Source of the DNA: a virus
IMG/VR virus record: IMGVR_UViG_3300044630_004692
Span: 1-64,000 of that record
Reading direction: 5' to 3' (one strand)
DNA: 64,000 nt
Shown: positions 29,458 to 40,200 of the stretch, in pieces
Layout of the letters: the number at the start of each line of letters is the position of its first letter
How positions within the stretch are numbered: position 1 is the first letter of the stretch
The notes under the pieces: model-generated
What the model saw: only the letters and a program-made list of their open reading frames with translations
Told to the model about the DNA's origin: nothing
Database searches by the model: none
Program-made: the position numbers and the translations under genes

Positions 29458-30788
29458 TGCAAAAACAATACGCTGGAGACTTTTCTTTAAAGGAAGTTAA
29501 ACTTTATCCAGTCACTTTGGATAATAAAGGAATTTCTGACAAATTTTTTGATATCAAACAATTAGTAAAAGAAATTTCAATTTACGAAAGTATAATTGCA
29601 ACCAGCTTATACTGTCAGCTTGTTGTGACTGATATTGGAGAAAACCTTATTGGGTCTCTTCCATTAATGGGACAAGAAAGAATTCAAATCAATATTTCTA
29701 CTTCATCCGAAGAATATGATTTAAATTTTTATATCTATAAAATTGATGGACGAGTGATGGAGGAAAAAAATCAAGCATATGTAATTCATTGTGTAAGTAT
29801 AGAAGCTTTATATAATGAGCAAAATAGAATTTGTGAGAAAATAGATGGAAAAAAATCTCATGAATATATTAAAGAGAAACTATCACTAGCTTCAAATTTT
29901 ACTAAAAAGAATATTGATGTTGATGAATCATTATATCCGTTCAACATGTATGTTCCAAATTGGAGATTATTTGACTTATCAATTTGGATGGCAAGAAGAA
30001 GTGTATCTACAGCATACAAAGATTCAATTGGATATATGTTCTATGAAACTTTAGATGGATATAAATTTAAATCATTGGATAATTTGTTTAATCAAAATCC
30101 ATATCCAGCATCAAACATAAAATATAGTTTTGTCCAAGGAAATACATCTGCAAAAAGAAGTGAATTGAATAATTATAGGATTATAAATTATTCATCACCA
30201 AAAGCATTTGATATATTTGATGATTTGCGTAATGGTGCATTCTGTCATGACTCTGTATATGTAGATATTACAAATAGAACTTACAGAATTTTTTCTACTA
30301 CAGCAGATGAATACTGGTCAAACATGAAGCATCTAGATAATTTAAAGCCATATAGAAGTGAAGGACCATGTAAATTACTTGATTATCCTAGCAGATTAAT
30401 TTATAGACCAACTACAATAAATACATTTGGATGGAAACAAGTTAATACAACTGAAAAAAATAATATTGACGAAGTAAATAAAAATTTTGAAAAGTCTATT
30501 TACAGATACTATTTCCTTGAATATAATAAATTGGAAATATCAGTTCCAGGAGATTTAAAACTCAGAGCTGGAAGTGTAATTCAAGTTTCTATTCCATCTC
30601 CGAAGAGAAGTGCAGATGGAAAAGTATTGGAAGATACTAGAATTAGCGGTAAGTATATTGTACACTCTCTGAGGCATACTATTCTAAATAGAACAGAATT
30701 AAGAACTGTAGTTACTCTTACGAGAGATTCTTTCGGAGGAGATACAATTCCAGATGCATCAAAACAAGGAGGTCAAAGAAATCTATGA
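29457..30788 (+). CDS. 27: baseplate hub protein, gp27-like
   Basis: 443 residues, overlapping the previous stop by 1 nt. The first 200 residues include VKEISIYESIIATSLYCQLV (about 37-56) and IVTDIGENLIGSLPLMGQE-like segments, the ring-forming tube-like domains of T4 gp27. The C-terminal part has LKLRAGSVIQVSIPSPKRSA (near 363-382), an OB/tube-like strand set. It lies just before cp12 and gp5; in T4, gp27 and gp5 form one complex. Confidence 0.8.
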   Translation: MQKQYAGDFSLKEVKLYPVTLDNKGISDKFFDIKQLVKEISIYESIIATSLYCQLVVTDIGENLIGSLPLMGQERIQINISTSSEEYDLNFYIYKIDGRVMEEKNQAYVIHCVSIEALYNEQNRICEKIDGKKSHEYIKEKLSLASNFTKKNIDVDESLYPFNMYVPNWRLFDLSIWMARRSVSTAYKDSIGYMFYETLDGYKFKSLDNLFNQNPYPASNIKYSFVQGNTSAKRSELNNYRIINYSSPKAFDIFDDLRNGAFCHDSVYVDITNRTYRIFSTTADEYWSNMKHLDNLKPYRSEGPCKLLDYPSRLIYRPTTINTFGWKQVNTTEKNNIDEVNKNFEKSIYRYYFLEYNKLEISVPGDLKLRAGSVIQVSIPSPKRSADGKVLEDTRISGKYIVHSLRHTILNRTELRTVVTLTRDSFGGDTIPDASKQGGQRNL

Positions 30789-31000
30789 ACAATAAAACTA
30801 TTGACGAGCACATAGAAGACGACGAAAACCAAATAAGCAACCCAGACATTAGTAGTCAACGTCGTCGTCATTTAAAAAACGAACTAGAACAATTGAAAAG
30901 ATATAAGGAATCACATCCAAATTCAACCAAAGACCCATCTAGTTTAGAATTATTCTGCAACGATAATCCAGAAGCTTTAGAGTGTCGTATTTACGATTAA
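30785..31000 (+). CDS. cp12: CP12-like Calvin-cycle regulator, 71 aa
   Basis: CP12 binds GAPDH and phosphoribulokinase and switches the Calvin cycle off. The C-terminal signature is clear: DPSSLELFCNDNPEALECR (about 51-69) with the redox Cys pair (near 59 and 67), ending IYD. The N-terminal Cys pair of classical CP12 is absent; residues 1-45 are charged and helical, with TIDEHIEDDE at the start as in marine cyanobacterial forms. Cyanophage cp12 is known and thought to favour NADPH production for DNA synthesis. Its placement between hub genes, starting in the gp27-like stop codon (ATGA), means it is expressed with virion proteins. Confidence 0.82.
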   Translation: MNNKTIDEHIEDDENQISNPDISSQRRRHLKNELEQLKRYKESHPNSTKDPSSLELFCNDNPEALECRIYD

Positions 31001-31008
31001 TATAATTT

Positions 31009-33465
31009 ATGTCTATCAATCCTACATTACAGAATTCAGCATTTCTTGGAAATCAAGACTTTACTTGGTGGCTTGGAACAGTTGAGAATGACGATGATAA
31101 AGATGCTAAACTCGGAAGAGTAAGAGTAAAAATTCTGGGGTTTCATAAATCAGATGAAACTCCAGAAAATCTTCCTTGGGCTATTGTTATGCAGCCCACA
31201 ACTAATGCTGCTACAAGTGGAGTCGGTAACGGACCTCAGCTAAAAGCTGGAAGTTTTGTTATGGGATTTTTCCTAGATTACCCAGATTGCCAGCAACCAG
31301 TTGTAATGGGTACATTCTATGGAAAAATACAGGCAGATATTAAACCAAAAACACAATCCAGTAGGGATTATGTAGGAGCTGTAAATATTGCAACCAATAA
31401 AAAATCAGAAGCTGGAGAACCTGCAGCAGCCACTAGTACAATTCCAACTTCTTCAAATTCTGGGGCAGGAATTTCTGTAGATGATAGTGTAGCAGCAAAA
31501 TCACTACCAGCTTCATTATCAAATCCATCTGGAATTCTTGGGGCAACTTCTATTGCAAATGGAAAGGATGGTCCAGCAGAGACTTTAGTAGAAGATATAA
31601 AAAGGTGTGTAGAATCTCTTGGAAATATATTTAAAACTGGTAAAGTATACCAACCAAATAAAACAAATCCAACTTTATCTGAAGCAATAACTCCAGAACA
31701 AAAGAATATTCCAGTAACAAATGTAGAGGCTTTTCCACCAAAAGGAAAAATTCAAATAGGAAATGAAATAATCGGATATAACGGTAAGAATGAATATTCT
31801 TTAGTATTGACTATTCGTGGAATGAATAGTACAAAACCTCTTGCATATCCAAAAGGAACTAAAGTAAAATACATTCCTAAGACTACTACTCCAATTGAAA
31901 TTGTAGGTAAATTTACAGACAAGGTAGTTGACTTAGAAGGTGCAGTAGATATGTGCCTCAAGGTAATTAGGAATTTAATTTGGTATATTGTAAATCAACT
32001 TAAATCTTGGCTGATGGCTGAGGTTACAAAATATCTAAACTTAATTGGATTGTCTTCATCAAATCCAATTCCATATTTTGTAAAAATTACTACAGAAGTA
32101 ATAGTACAAATACTAAAGACAATTGGATGCTCATTGGATGAATCTTTAGTAGAAGCTATAATGGGTGGAATTGAAGGATTTATTGAAACTTTTGTATCTC
32201 AATTGGCAAACCAATTAGTTTCTGAAGCAGAAGAATATATTAGTTTTGCAGAAGAATGTATTAACAACATTTTTGGTTCTATTTTTGAGTTGGTATCTGT
32301 TGCCACTCAGATAGCTGATGCAATAGAAGATATTATTTCTTTAATTGAAGGATTGACTAGTTTTGGCGGAGCACCATTATTTGATTCTAATGGTTATGTA
32401 AATGGAGACATGCTTTCAAGTGTTGGTAATGTAGTATCATTTATTTTGAATCTTCTAGGTATTGGTTGTAATAGAACCACTGATTCTCCTTTACAAATAA
32501 ATTGGAATGAATGTTCTCCTACAGACAATAACTGCAGTCCATTTAATCTTGTAGTTACTGGAGGTGTTCCTGGAATTTGGAACCCAGAATATTCTAAAAT
32601 ATTTGTTCAGTCCACAGAAGCTGGACATACAATTTTGATGGATGATACACCATATAATAATAGGTTTGTTATCGAAGCTGGAGGAAGTAGAACTGGATTT
32701 GAAGTTTTTGATAATGGTGATATAAAAGTAACCAATAGTAATAATAAAACTGAAGTTACTTTTGGAAAACAGCAAGTCAGTATAAAAGGAGATGCCTATA
32801 TTAATGTGAAAGGAAACTATCACTTACAAGTTGGTGGAGACTATCACTTAGAAGTTAGAGGAAAGTATAGTGTATCTGCTAGCAGAGAAAGTAAATTAAC
32901 ATATTACGGAGAACATGAAACCATTTATAAAAATGATTCAAAATTAAGTGCCGCAAATGGACTTGCTCTAGCTGCTTCTAAAATCGGATTGAGTGCTTCT
33001 GGTCAATTAGATTTAATTTCTCCAACATTCTCGACATATACTACAGAACAAAATCATTTATGCACTGGTTCATATAATAGGTTTATCATGTATGATAACA
33101 AATTTACAGGATTGAATACTTTTAAAATAATGGGTGGATTTAGAAATGTATTTAGAGCAGGAGTAAATTTTGATTGGGGAGTTGGTTCATCCACAAAACT
33201 TCAAGCTGCTACTGATATAGTTTGGAAAGGAGGATTATATTCTAAAACAATTCTTGGAGCATATAATTCTAACAAACTTTCTATAGATAATGAAAATATC
33301 TTTGGTGCAAAAAATAGAAATAATTTATCTGTAAACTATAGTAACATAATTGGTTTAGATTTAATGTCAAAAGCAGGAGCAACATTTGGAACAAATCAAG
33401 GGTTGTTCGTTCAAATTTCCCAGGCACTTGGCATAAGCAAAAACCCGTTCACTCTACACAGTTGA
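31009..33465 (+). CDS. 5: baseplate central spike gp5, lysozyme domain absent
   Basis: 818 residues. N-terminal OB fold (about 18-110; KLGRVRVKILGFHK near 32-45, PWAIVMQP near 59-66). Where T4 gp5 has its lysozyme domain this protein has a linker and a long hydrophobic helical region (about 300-480), with no catalytic E...D...T set. The C-terminal third (about 525-720) is the spike beta-prism, with repeats such as GNYHLQVGGDYHLEVRG. The spike punctures the outer membrane. Lytic activity has probably moved to the two tape-measure-like proteins. Confidence 0.85.
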   Translation: MSINPTLQNSAFLGNQDFTWWLGTVENDDDKDAKLGRVRVKILGFHKSDETPENLPWAIVMQPTTNAATSGVGNGPQLKAGSFVMGFFLDYPDCQQPVVMGTFYGKIQADIKPKTQSSRDYVGAVNIATNKKSEAGEPAAATSTIPTSSNSGAGISVDDSVAAKSLPASLSNPSGILGATSIANGKDGPAETLVEDIKRCVESLGNIFKTGKVYQPNKTNPTLSEAITPEQKNIPVTNVEAFPPKGKIQIGNEIIGYNGKNEYSLVLTIRGMNSTKPLAYPKGTKVKYIPKTTTPIEIVGKFTDKVVDLEGAVDMCLKVIRNLIWYIVNQLKSWLMAEVTKYLNLIGLSSSNPIPYFVKITTEVIVQILKTIGCSLDESLVEAIMGGIEGFIETFVSQLANQLVSEAEEYISFAEECINNIFGSIFELVSVATQIADAIEDIISLIEGLTSFGGAPLFDSNGYVNGDMLSSVGNVVSFILNLLGIGCNRTTDSPLQINWNECSPTDNNCSPFNLVVTGGVPGIWNPEYSKIFVQSTEAGHTILMDDTPYNNRFVIEAGGSRTGFEVFDNGDIKVTNSNNKTEVTFGKQQVSIKGDAYINVKGNYHLQVGGDYHLEVRGKYSVSASRESKLTYYGEHETIYKNDSKLSAANGLALAASKIGLSASGQLDLISPTFSTYTTEQNHLCTGSYNRFIMYDNKFTGLNTFKIMGGFRNVFRAGVNFDWGVGSSTKLQAATDIVWKGGLYSKTILGAYNSNKLSIDNENIFGAKNRNNLSVNYSNIIGLDLMSKAGATFGTNQGLFVQISQALGISKNPFTLHS

Positions 33466-33490
33466 CTTTTGTTCCAATCCATGCTATGAT
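33462..33490 (+). promoter_or_regulatory. sigma70-like promoter after gp5
   Basis: TTGACT (33462-33467), overlapping the gp5 stop, 17-bp spacer, TGC-TATGAT (-10 at 33485-33490). Drives the 61-aa gene at 33512. Confidence 0.7.
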
Positions 33491-33511
33491 AGTGGGGTCC
33501 CGCAAAAAGCC

Positions 33512-33697
33512 ATGAAAATAACCGACGATTCAGTTCTTGAGAGAGTTGAAATAGATATGTTATCTAGGACTTTTTATCTCCATGGATATGATGGTGAGTT
33601 TTTAGAAGTCCATGAATCATCTGCACTAGGATTTGCAAACATGTGTACGTTTGTAAACAATACTCTTCCTCCAGAGAGAATAACCTACAAGTATTGA
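33512..33697 (+). CDS. hypothetical protein, 61 aa
   Basis: Small acidic protein, beta-rich to residue 32 by eye (RTFYLHGYDGEFLEV near 19-33), then helical. It stands alone between two promoters. Function unknown. Confidence 0.7.
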   Translation: MKITDDSVLERVEIDMLSRTFYLHGYDGEFLEVHESSALGFANMCTFVNNTLPPERITYKY

Positions 33698-33722
33698 CAA
33701 ATCAATTTGCATGTGCTATTAT
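33694..33722 (+). promoter_or_regulatory. promoter of the tRNA-Leu/speD unit
   Basis: TTGACA (33694-33699), 17-bp spacer, TGC-TATTAT (-10 at 33717-33722). The -35 lies in ATTGA-CAAA-TCAAT. Predicted start about 33729, upstream of the hairpin and tRNA. Confidence 0.75.
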
Positions 33723-33746
33723 AAGTATGTTCAAGTGAGATATATA

Positions 33747-33772
33747 CCTTAGAATTATTTCTAAGGTTTTTT
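33747..33772 (+). terminator. hairpin plus T-run directly abutting tRNA-Leu
   Basis: CCTTAGAA (33747-33754), loop TTAT, TTCTAAGG (33759-33766), TTTTTT (33767-33772). It lies in the leader between the promoter and tRNA-Leu and could act as an attenuator or a processing signal. Confidence 0.8.
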
Positions 33773-33856
33773 GGGAGCGTGACGTAATTGGTAGCCGTAT
33801 CGGACTTAAAATCCGCTGGTCGTAAGACCGTGGGGGTTCGACTCCCCCCGCTCCTA
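33773..33856 (+). tRNA. tRNA-Leu (TAA)
   Basis: A class II tRNA of 84 nt. Acceptor GGGAGCG pairs with CGCTCCT (G-U at the first pair). Anticodon loop with TAA, variable arm GGTCGTAAGACC, T arm GGGGG-TTCGACT-CCCCC, discriminator A. Reads TTA codons, abundant in this phage. Confidence 0.95.
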
Positions 33857-33893
33857 CTATAATAAATAATCTAACATTTACAAATTAAAAGAA

Positions 33894-34229
33894 TTGAAAA
33901 AGTTAGGTAAGCATTGTGTTGCAGAAGTATATGGTTGCGACCATACTGTTTTAAACAACGAAAAACAATTAACTGAGCTTTTGAAAGAAGCTATTGATGT
34001 TGCTGGTGCAACATTGCTCAGTATTTCTTCCCATAAATTTGACCCCCAAGGAATAACTATAGTAGCATTACTATCAGAAAGTCATATCAGTATTCATACC
34101 TGGCCAGAAGATGGAAATGCTGCATTGGATGTATTTACATGTGGAGATTCTAAGCCAGATATGGCTCTATTGCATTGTATAAATTTTCTAAATCCGTCCG
34201 AATATAATATGAATTGTTTCGACAGATAG
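33894..34229 (+). CDS. speD: S-adenosylmethionine decarboxylase proenzyme (SpeD)
   Basis: 111 residues. The self-cleavage site that makes the pyruvoyl group is in ESHISIHTWPE (about residues 62-72, cleavage between Glu and Ser), with the catalytic Cys in DVFTCGD (near 79-85). It starts polyamine synthesis, which may help pack DNA. The only plausible start is TTG at 33894, since an in-frame TAA lies 27 nt upstream with no ATG between. Follows tRNA-Leu by 37 nt. speD is a known cyanophage gene. Confidence 0.92.
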   Translation: MKKLGKHCVAEVYGCDHTVLNNEKQLTELLKEAIDVAGATLLSISSHKFDPQGITIVALLSESHISIHTWPEDGNAALDVFTCGDSKPDMALLHCINFLNPSEYNMNCFDR

Positions 34230-34241
34230 GGCGTAAAAGTG

Positions 34242-34249
34242 TATAAATA
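34242..34249 (+). promoter_or_regulatory. T4-late-type promoter box for the giant virion gene
   Basis: Exact TATAAATA, 43 nt before the ATG at 34293, in a 63-nt gap between speD and the 4299-residue gene. Confidence 0.7.
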
Positions 34250-34292
34250 AGTCATAGGTATTACCGTCAAGATTTTCGGAGACAGTACGAAT

Positions 34293-37200
34293 ATGGCTCT
34301 AACGAGAGTAACTTCCAACGGAATTGCACCAGGCGTAGAAATAAAATTAAAAGATAATACACATGAATTAGAATCTACTGGATTAGCTCCAAGTAGCTAT
34401 TCGTTTACCCCAGCATTAAGTTTTGGTACAGTATCTGGTGGAGTTTATACTCACGATTCTAACACTGGTATTTACAGTCCAGGAGCAGATGAGCTTGCAT
34501 TTGGTACTGCAGGTTCTGAAAAATTAAGAATCCAAGGTGACGGTAAGATTATTCTATCAAACGGAGCAAGTCTTCCTGTAACTAATCCTAATTTTGATAG
34601 CGTAAATGCTAAAAATTTCATGCTTTACGTCAATCAATCTGACGTAAATGCATCAGATGCTCTGAATAATGACGGTGGTAACTTAAACAGACCATTCAAA
34701 ACAATTGAAAGAGCACTTCTTGAAGCAGCTAAGAGAAGTTATATTTCTGGAGAAAATAATGATAGATTTGAGGCATTTACCATCATGGTTATGCCTGGAG
34801 ATTATGTAATTGATAACAGACCAGGCGTACTTACTGCCGCTGAAATTCCAACAATTACTCAGAGTGGAGATACTTTCAGTGGTTGGTCAAACTTTGAAAA
34901 TGAAATTTGGAAATTTAACCCAAGAAGTGGTGGTGTTATTGTACCTAGAGGTACTTCTGTTGTTGGTTATGACCTCAGAAAAACTATCATTCGTCCTAAG
35001 TATGTTCCAAAACCAGGAGAATTTGAGACTGGATTAACAATAAATCCAGCTGGAGATGATTTAGGAGGAAGTATTATTAATGATGGTCTATACATTAATA
35101 ATATCCTTCAAGATGCCGCTAACATGGTTGAGAAGGCAAAGGAATATATTCAGGACCAAACCAAACTATTCCTATATGCAGAATATTCTACTCTCTATAC
35201 TTCATTAAGTTCTTCTGGTAAAATTGATAAGTGTGTAAGAGATTTAGGATATTTTGTTGATGGTCTCGTAAAAGACCTTAGAGAAGGTGGAAATATTAAT
35301 TCATTTAATGTTGGTGAATTTTATACAACTGGTGGAGACAATGATGGAGTAAATGAATTATCAGATAATCAATATCTACTAACTCAAGATGAAAAGGATG
35401 CGACCATTGCTGCATTTAATTATGCAAAAGAAATGGCTATTAAAGCAGCTCATGCATGGTCTGGTACTGCAGCATCCGCTATTTTCTCTCTCACTGATGA
35501 TGCTGCTGCTAGTGTAACTTCAGCATCATTTACTTCAGACACTTCAAATTCATACGCATACACTACAATCACAAGTTCTTCAAATGGAACTAACACATTG
35601 ACAAGTAGTGTTGATAAACCATCATATAGTGCAAATGTTGATTATTCAGGTTCATTAAATAGCTCTGCTTGTGCTGCAGTAGATGGTGTAATCACAACTC
35701 TTGCTGGAATTGTAACAGGAATTATTTCAAATCCAGATACTTATACTACCCTGTACAACAGAACTCCTGGTGTAGAAGAGCAAACTGCAATCTTCAAAGT
35801 AACTGGTGGTTGTTACTTCTGGCAGATGACATTCAAGGATGCTGTCGGACAAGGACAAATTTATAAGTCTACTAGCTATACTGGAAATAACCCAACTCAC
35901 AATCTTGCAGATAGCAGTGATTTTGAGAATGGAGCACTTAAGTATTCTCATCACAAAGTAGTTGCATTTGCATATGCAAACCAAAGAACTACAGATGGAG
36001 AACTAGAAACATATTACAAAAAAATTGATAAGTGGGATATCATTTATGATGGAGATTCTGCTTCAACTCAAAGAAGATTTACAAGACCAGAAGAATATAC
36101 TATTGTTGGAAATTCTTCTGTAAAAACTGAAATTGATACTGTAAGTTCTTGCTCACCATACGTATTCAACTGCTCACTTCGTTCTACCCGTGGTATGTGC
36201 GGAATGCACGCAGATGGAAGTAAGGTACAAGCAAACAGCTTCAAGTCAATGGTTGTTGCTCAGTTTACTGGAATTTCTCTACAAAGAGATGAGAACGCTT
36301 TCTATCAGCCAAAAACTTCTGACGGTATTCCAACAAATACAACAAACCCATCAGACGCACCTATCTATACTGACCCAGACGCAGAATATAAACCAGAATA
36401 TAGACATTATCACATTAAAGCATCTAATGCTGCATTCATTCAGATTGTTTCTGTGTTCGCAGTTGGTTATGCTGACCAGTTTATTACTGAGTCTGGTGGA
36501 GACATGTCTATCACCAACTCAAACTCCAACTTTGGTCATGTTTCACTAAGAGCTGTAGGACATCAAGAGAAGGTATTTGAACCAGCAAATCAAGGAAAAA
36601 TTACTGCAGTTATTCCTCCTAGAGGAATTTCCAGAACTACTTCAGATGTAGAATTTTATGGAATTGATTACAAACTAACTTGGCAACTTAACGGTCAAAC
36701 AAGTAAAACATATAATGAAAATATTAGACAAACATTTATATCTGGTTCACAGCTATTCAAAGTTTACTTAGATATTCCTGGACTAAACACTGAGGATGAT
36801 ATTCCAGAATTTATTTTAGAAGTAGAAGATAAGAATCCTTCTGCAACTCAGACTACTGTAAGAAAGAGATTCTTAACTTACGGAAGTAATAATAATTATC
36901 TACTATTCAGAGATTATTATACTGCATCTGGTGTTTGTGATGATTCTTATGCAACAATTTCTGCTACTGTAGAAGATGAGACTGGAGCTTCTCCAACTGA
37001 ATTCACTGCAAATATCAATCTTACCAAAACAGATTCTACTTTAAGTGCATCAAACATTGAAAGACAAGGTTATTATTGGGATGAAACAAATAAAAAAATC
37101 TACATTGAAATAGATGCTTCTACATCACAATCTGATGCATTCTTAACAGGATTTATTTTCAAATATGAGACTGAAGTTCAATTTAGAACTAGTCAAGTTA

Positions 37201-40200
37201 CAAGGTCAGATAATTCAATTCAAGTTATAACTGAGCAAGTAAATGTAAATATTCTATCATATTATGATGGATTCCCAGTATCTCTATCAACTAAAAAGAT
37301 TATTGATGATAGAACATCCGTTCCTTCTGATTTAATTTGGCGAGTAGAGTATACAATTCCTAAGAATTGCCAAAAGACACCAAAGCCACCAGAAAAGAGA
37401 TTTATTATCAGAGGAACTCAAGCTGGAAGTACTCTTGCTCCAGATAGTTTAACTTATTCCGAATGCAGATTCCTAGTTTATGATGTTGAAGAAGTTCAAT
37501 CATGGTCAAAAAATAGTAGAGATGGTATTTACTACTTGACTGTTATTCGTGCAGATATTGACCAGTTTGCATATAATAATGAAAGGTCCACTGATGTAAA
37601 TGAAACTTATACTATCACCAGAGGGTCAAGAGTAGTATCAACTCTAAAAGGTCTATATAAAAATTCTAACTATAGAGTTGCAAGTAATATCAATTACTTA
37701 TATCCATCAACTAATGAAGATGGTCCAGCATATATTAATGGATTTGATTCCAGAGGAAATCCAATTTATGCTGGTTCTGCAATTGCAACTATCTGGAACC
37801 CACCACAGGCAGAATCTAGAGTACTAATTGAAAAGATTGATAGTGGATATAGATGTAAAGATTTATCAGTTCCAAATGTTGCATCATATACTACTGAAAG
37901 TGGAAAAACTACTTTAGCTGGTGCTGCAGTTCCTTTTGCTGATACTCCTTCAATGTATTCTATTACTGCAGAAGCAGTACAAAGACTTGTAGATTCATTG
38001 GGATTATATTATGCAGGGACAAGCAGTGCAGATTCATCCACAGTTAAAGTAGCTCCAGTAGTTTCTTGGTCTCAAGCTAACTTTGATGAAGTTACTAGCA
38101 ATACTTATGCATATAGCTCAACTCCATTCGCAGTATTTAAAGCGAATACTCGTACTGGTACATCTTTTGACACTACAATGCCAGAAGGTGATGTTTTAGC
38201 AAATAACACTTATGGTATTAATAAATCTCCTTCAGAAAGAAAGATTAATGTAGTAGCTAAATCATCTACTTTTAGCACACAAGATGCTCTAAGAGATGCT
38301 GGTGTAGATTGTCCTCTATACAGACCATCAATCATGAGAGCATCTTCCCATACTTGGGAATATGTAGGTCTTGGTTCTGGTAACTATTCAACTGGATTCC
38401 CAAATCAGCAAACCAGAGTACTCAAGAGCTATGAACAGTTTATTGTTCAAGGTTATGAAAATGGTGGTGGATTTGTTGCATCTTCTGGTACAAACTCAAA
38501 TGGTGACTTCTATGTTGGAAACCAAGTACAGCAAGCTGGTGGTACTACAACATTCACACTAAACGTACCTAAAGTTCGTAAATCATCAGAAACTAATTAT
38601 GTAGATATTTCAGATATTGAAAACAGAATTTCTAATGCTGTTGTAAACGTTGGTGGTTCTAATAAGAATGCAAGCAGCCAGAATTTCCTCAAGAGTTTGT
38701 CAAACTTCTTTACTACTGCAAAACTTAATGTTTCTGACCGTGCAACTATTCAGACTGCATTAATTCAAGATAGATTATATCTTGCAAATACAAGAATTTC
38801 AAATGGTGAGAAATTCCCAGAAGGAAATACTGAAGGATACGGATTTACCAAGGCTGCAAGGTCTGAAAAAGTAGGATTTATTTCTACTGATACAAATGAT
38901 AGATTATATGTTTCTCCTAAGTATCTAGATGCATGGAGAATTAAGAGACAACTATTATCTGCAACTGCAGTATCTCTTGACAACAACAGAATTTATCTAC
39001 AAACTCCAGGTAATACACTATTAGATGGTACTTCTACAACTACTTCAGATGCAGTAACAACATCATCAACTACACTATTTGTAAAAGAATCTGCTGGTCT
39101 TCCTGCCACTGGTCAGGTAGATATTGTAATGAATCTTCGTTATGTAGACTCATCACATTATGTTTTAGATTCAACAAATAAAGTATTTTTAAATCCTTAC
39201 ATTTCATTGAATCTTAAGTATGATACTATTGATTACACTAATAATACAATTTCCTTATCTAGCACACAAAATACATTTAGCAGACAAACTTATCTTGAAG
39301 ATATTTTAGGAAAGACTGGAACTAACGTAGTTTCTACTAATTATTCATTCAATAAAGTCATTAAAAATTGGTCTTGTATTATTGATGATGGTCCTACTGC
39401 AAGTGAAACAAACCAAATTTACCTTGGTACAAAATTAGATTCAAACTTTACAGTTGGAAATGACGTAATTTCTCCAACATCTACAAGAACTATTACAATT
39501 AAAACTGATACAACAGATTCACTTGCTAAGTGGAATCTATTCCCAAATAGAGGTGCAATAACTCTTCGTGAGCAAACTGGTACTACAAACGCTACATTAA
39601 AATATGCTACATTTGTATATGTTAAGAGCAGCACTCAAGGTCAATTAATTTTAATTGATAGAGTTATCGGAGGAACCAATTCCAACGTAAATAACACAAC
39701 TATTTTCAGCAGTGCATATTCTGGAAATAATGTATTCTTCTCTGGATGTGATTGTTCTGTAATTTATGCTGATAAGTGGGCATCTGAAAAACCATTCATT
39801 CCAAATACAGAAACTATTTCTGAAGATGTTGACCTAGATAGTGCTACTTTACACCAGATACCAGAAAAACCATCAACTTATACTGGAGCAATTGATAAGT
39901 CATACACTGATAAGAATGTTCCAAACCCATATAGTTCTAAAGCATTGGGTCCTAGCCTACAAAACAGACTTGCAGTTAAGGAGTTTAGACCTTTAGCTAC
40001 ATTAGCACAAGCTGCACGTTGGTGTTCTGCTGGAGGATTTACAACAACTGATACAGTTGAATTGCTAATGAAGCCAGGATATTATCAAATAGATACTGCT
40101 TCATTCCCATGCCGAGTTAAGATTAATGGTACTGGAGTTTCTAGAACTGGAGGTGCAGTAGGAAAAGAAACAGCATCTGTAAGTGCTGGTAGAATTGGAG

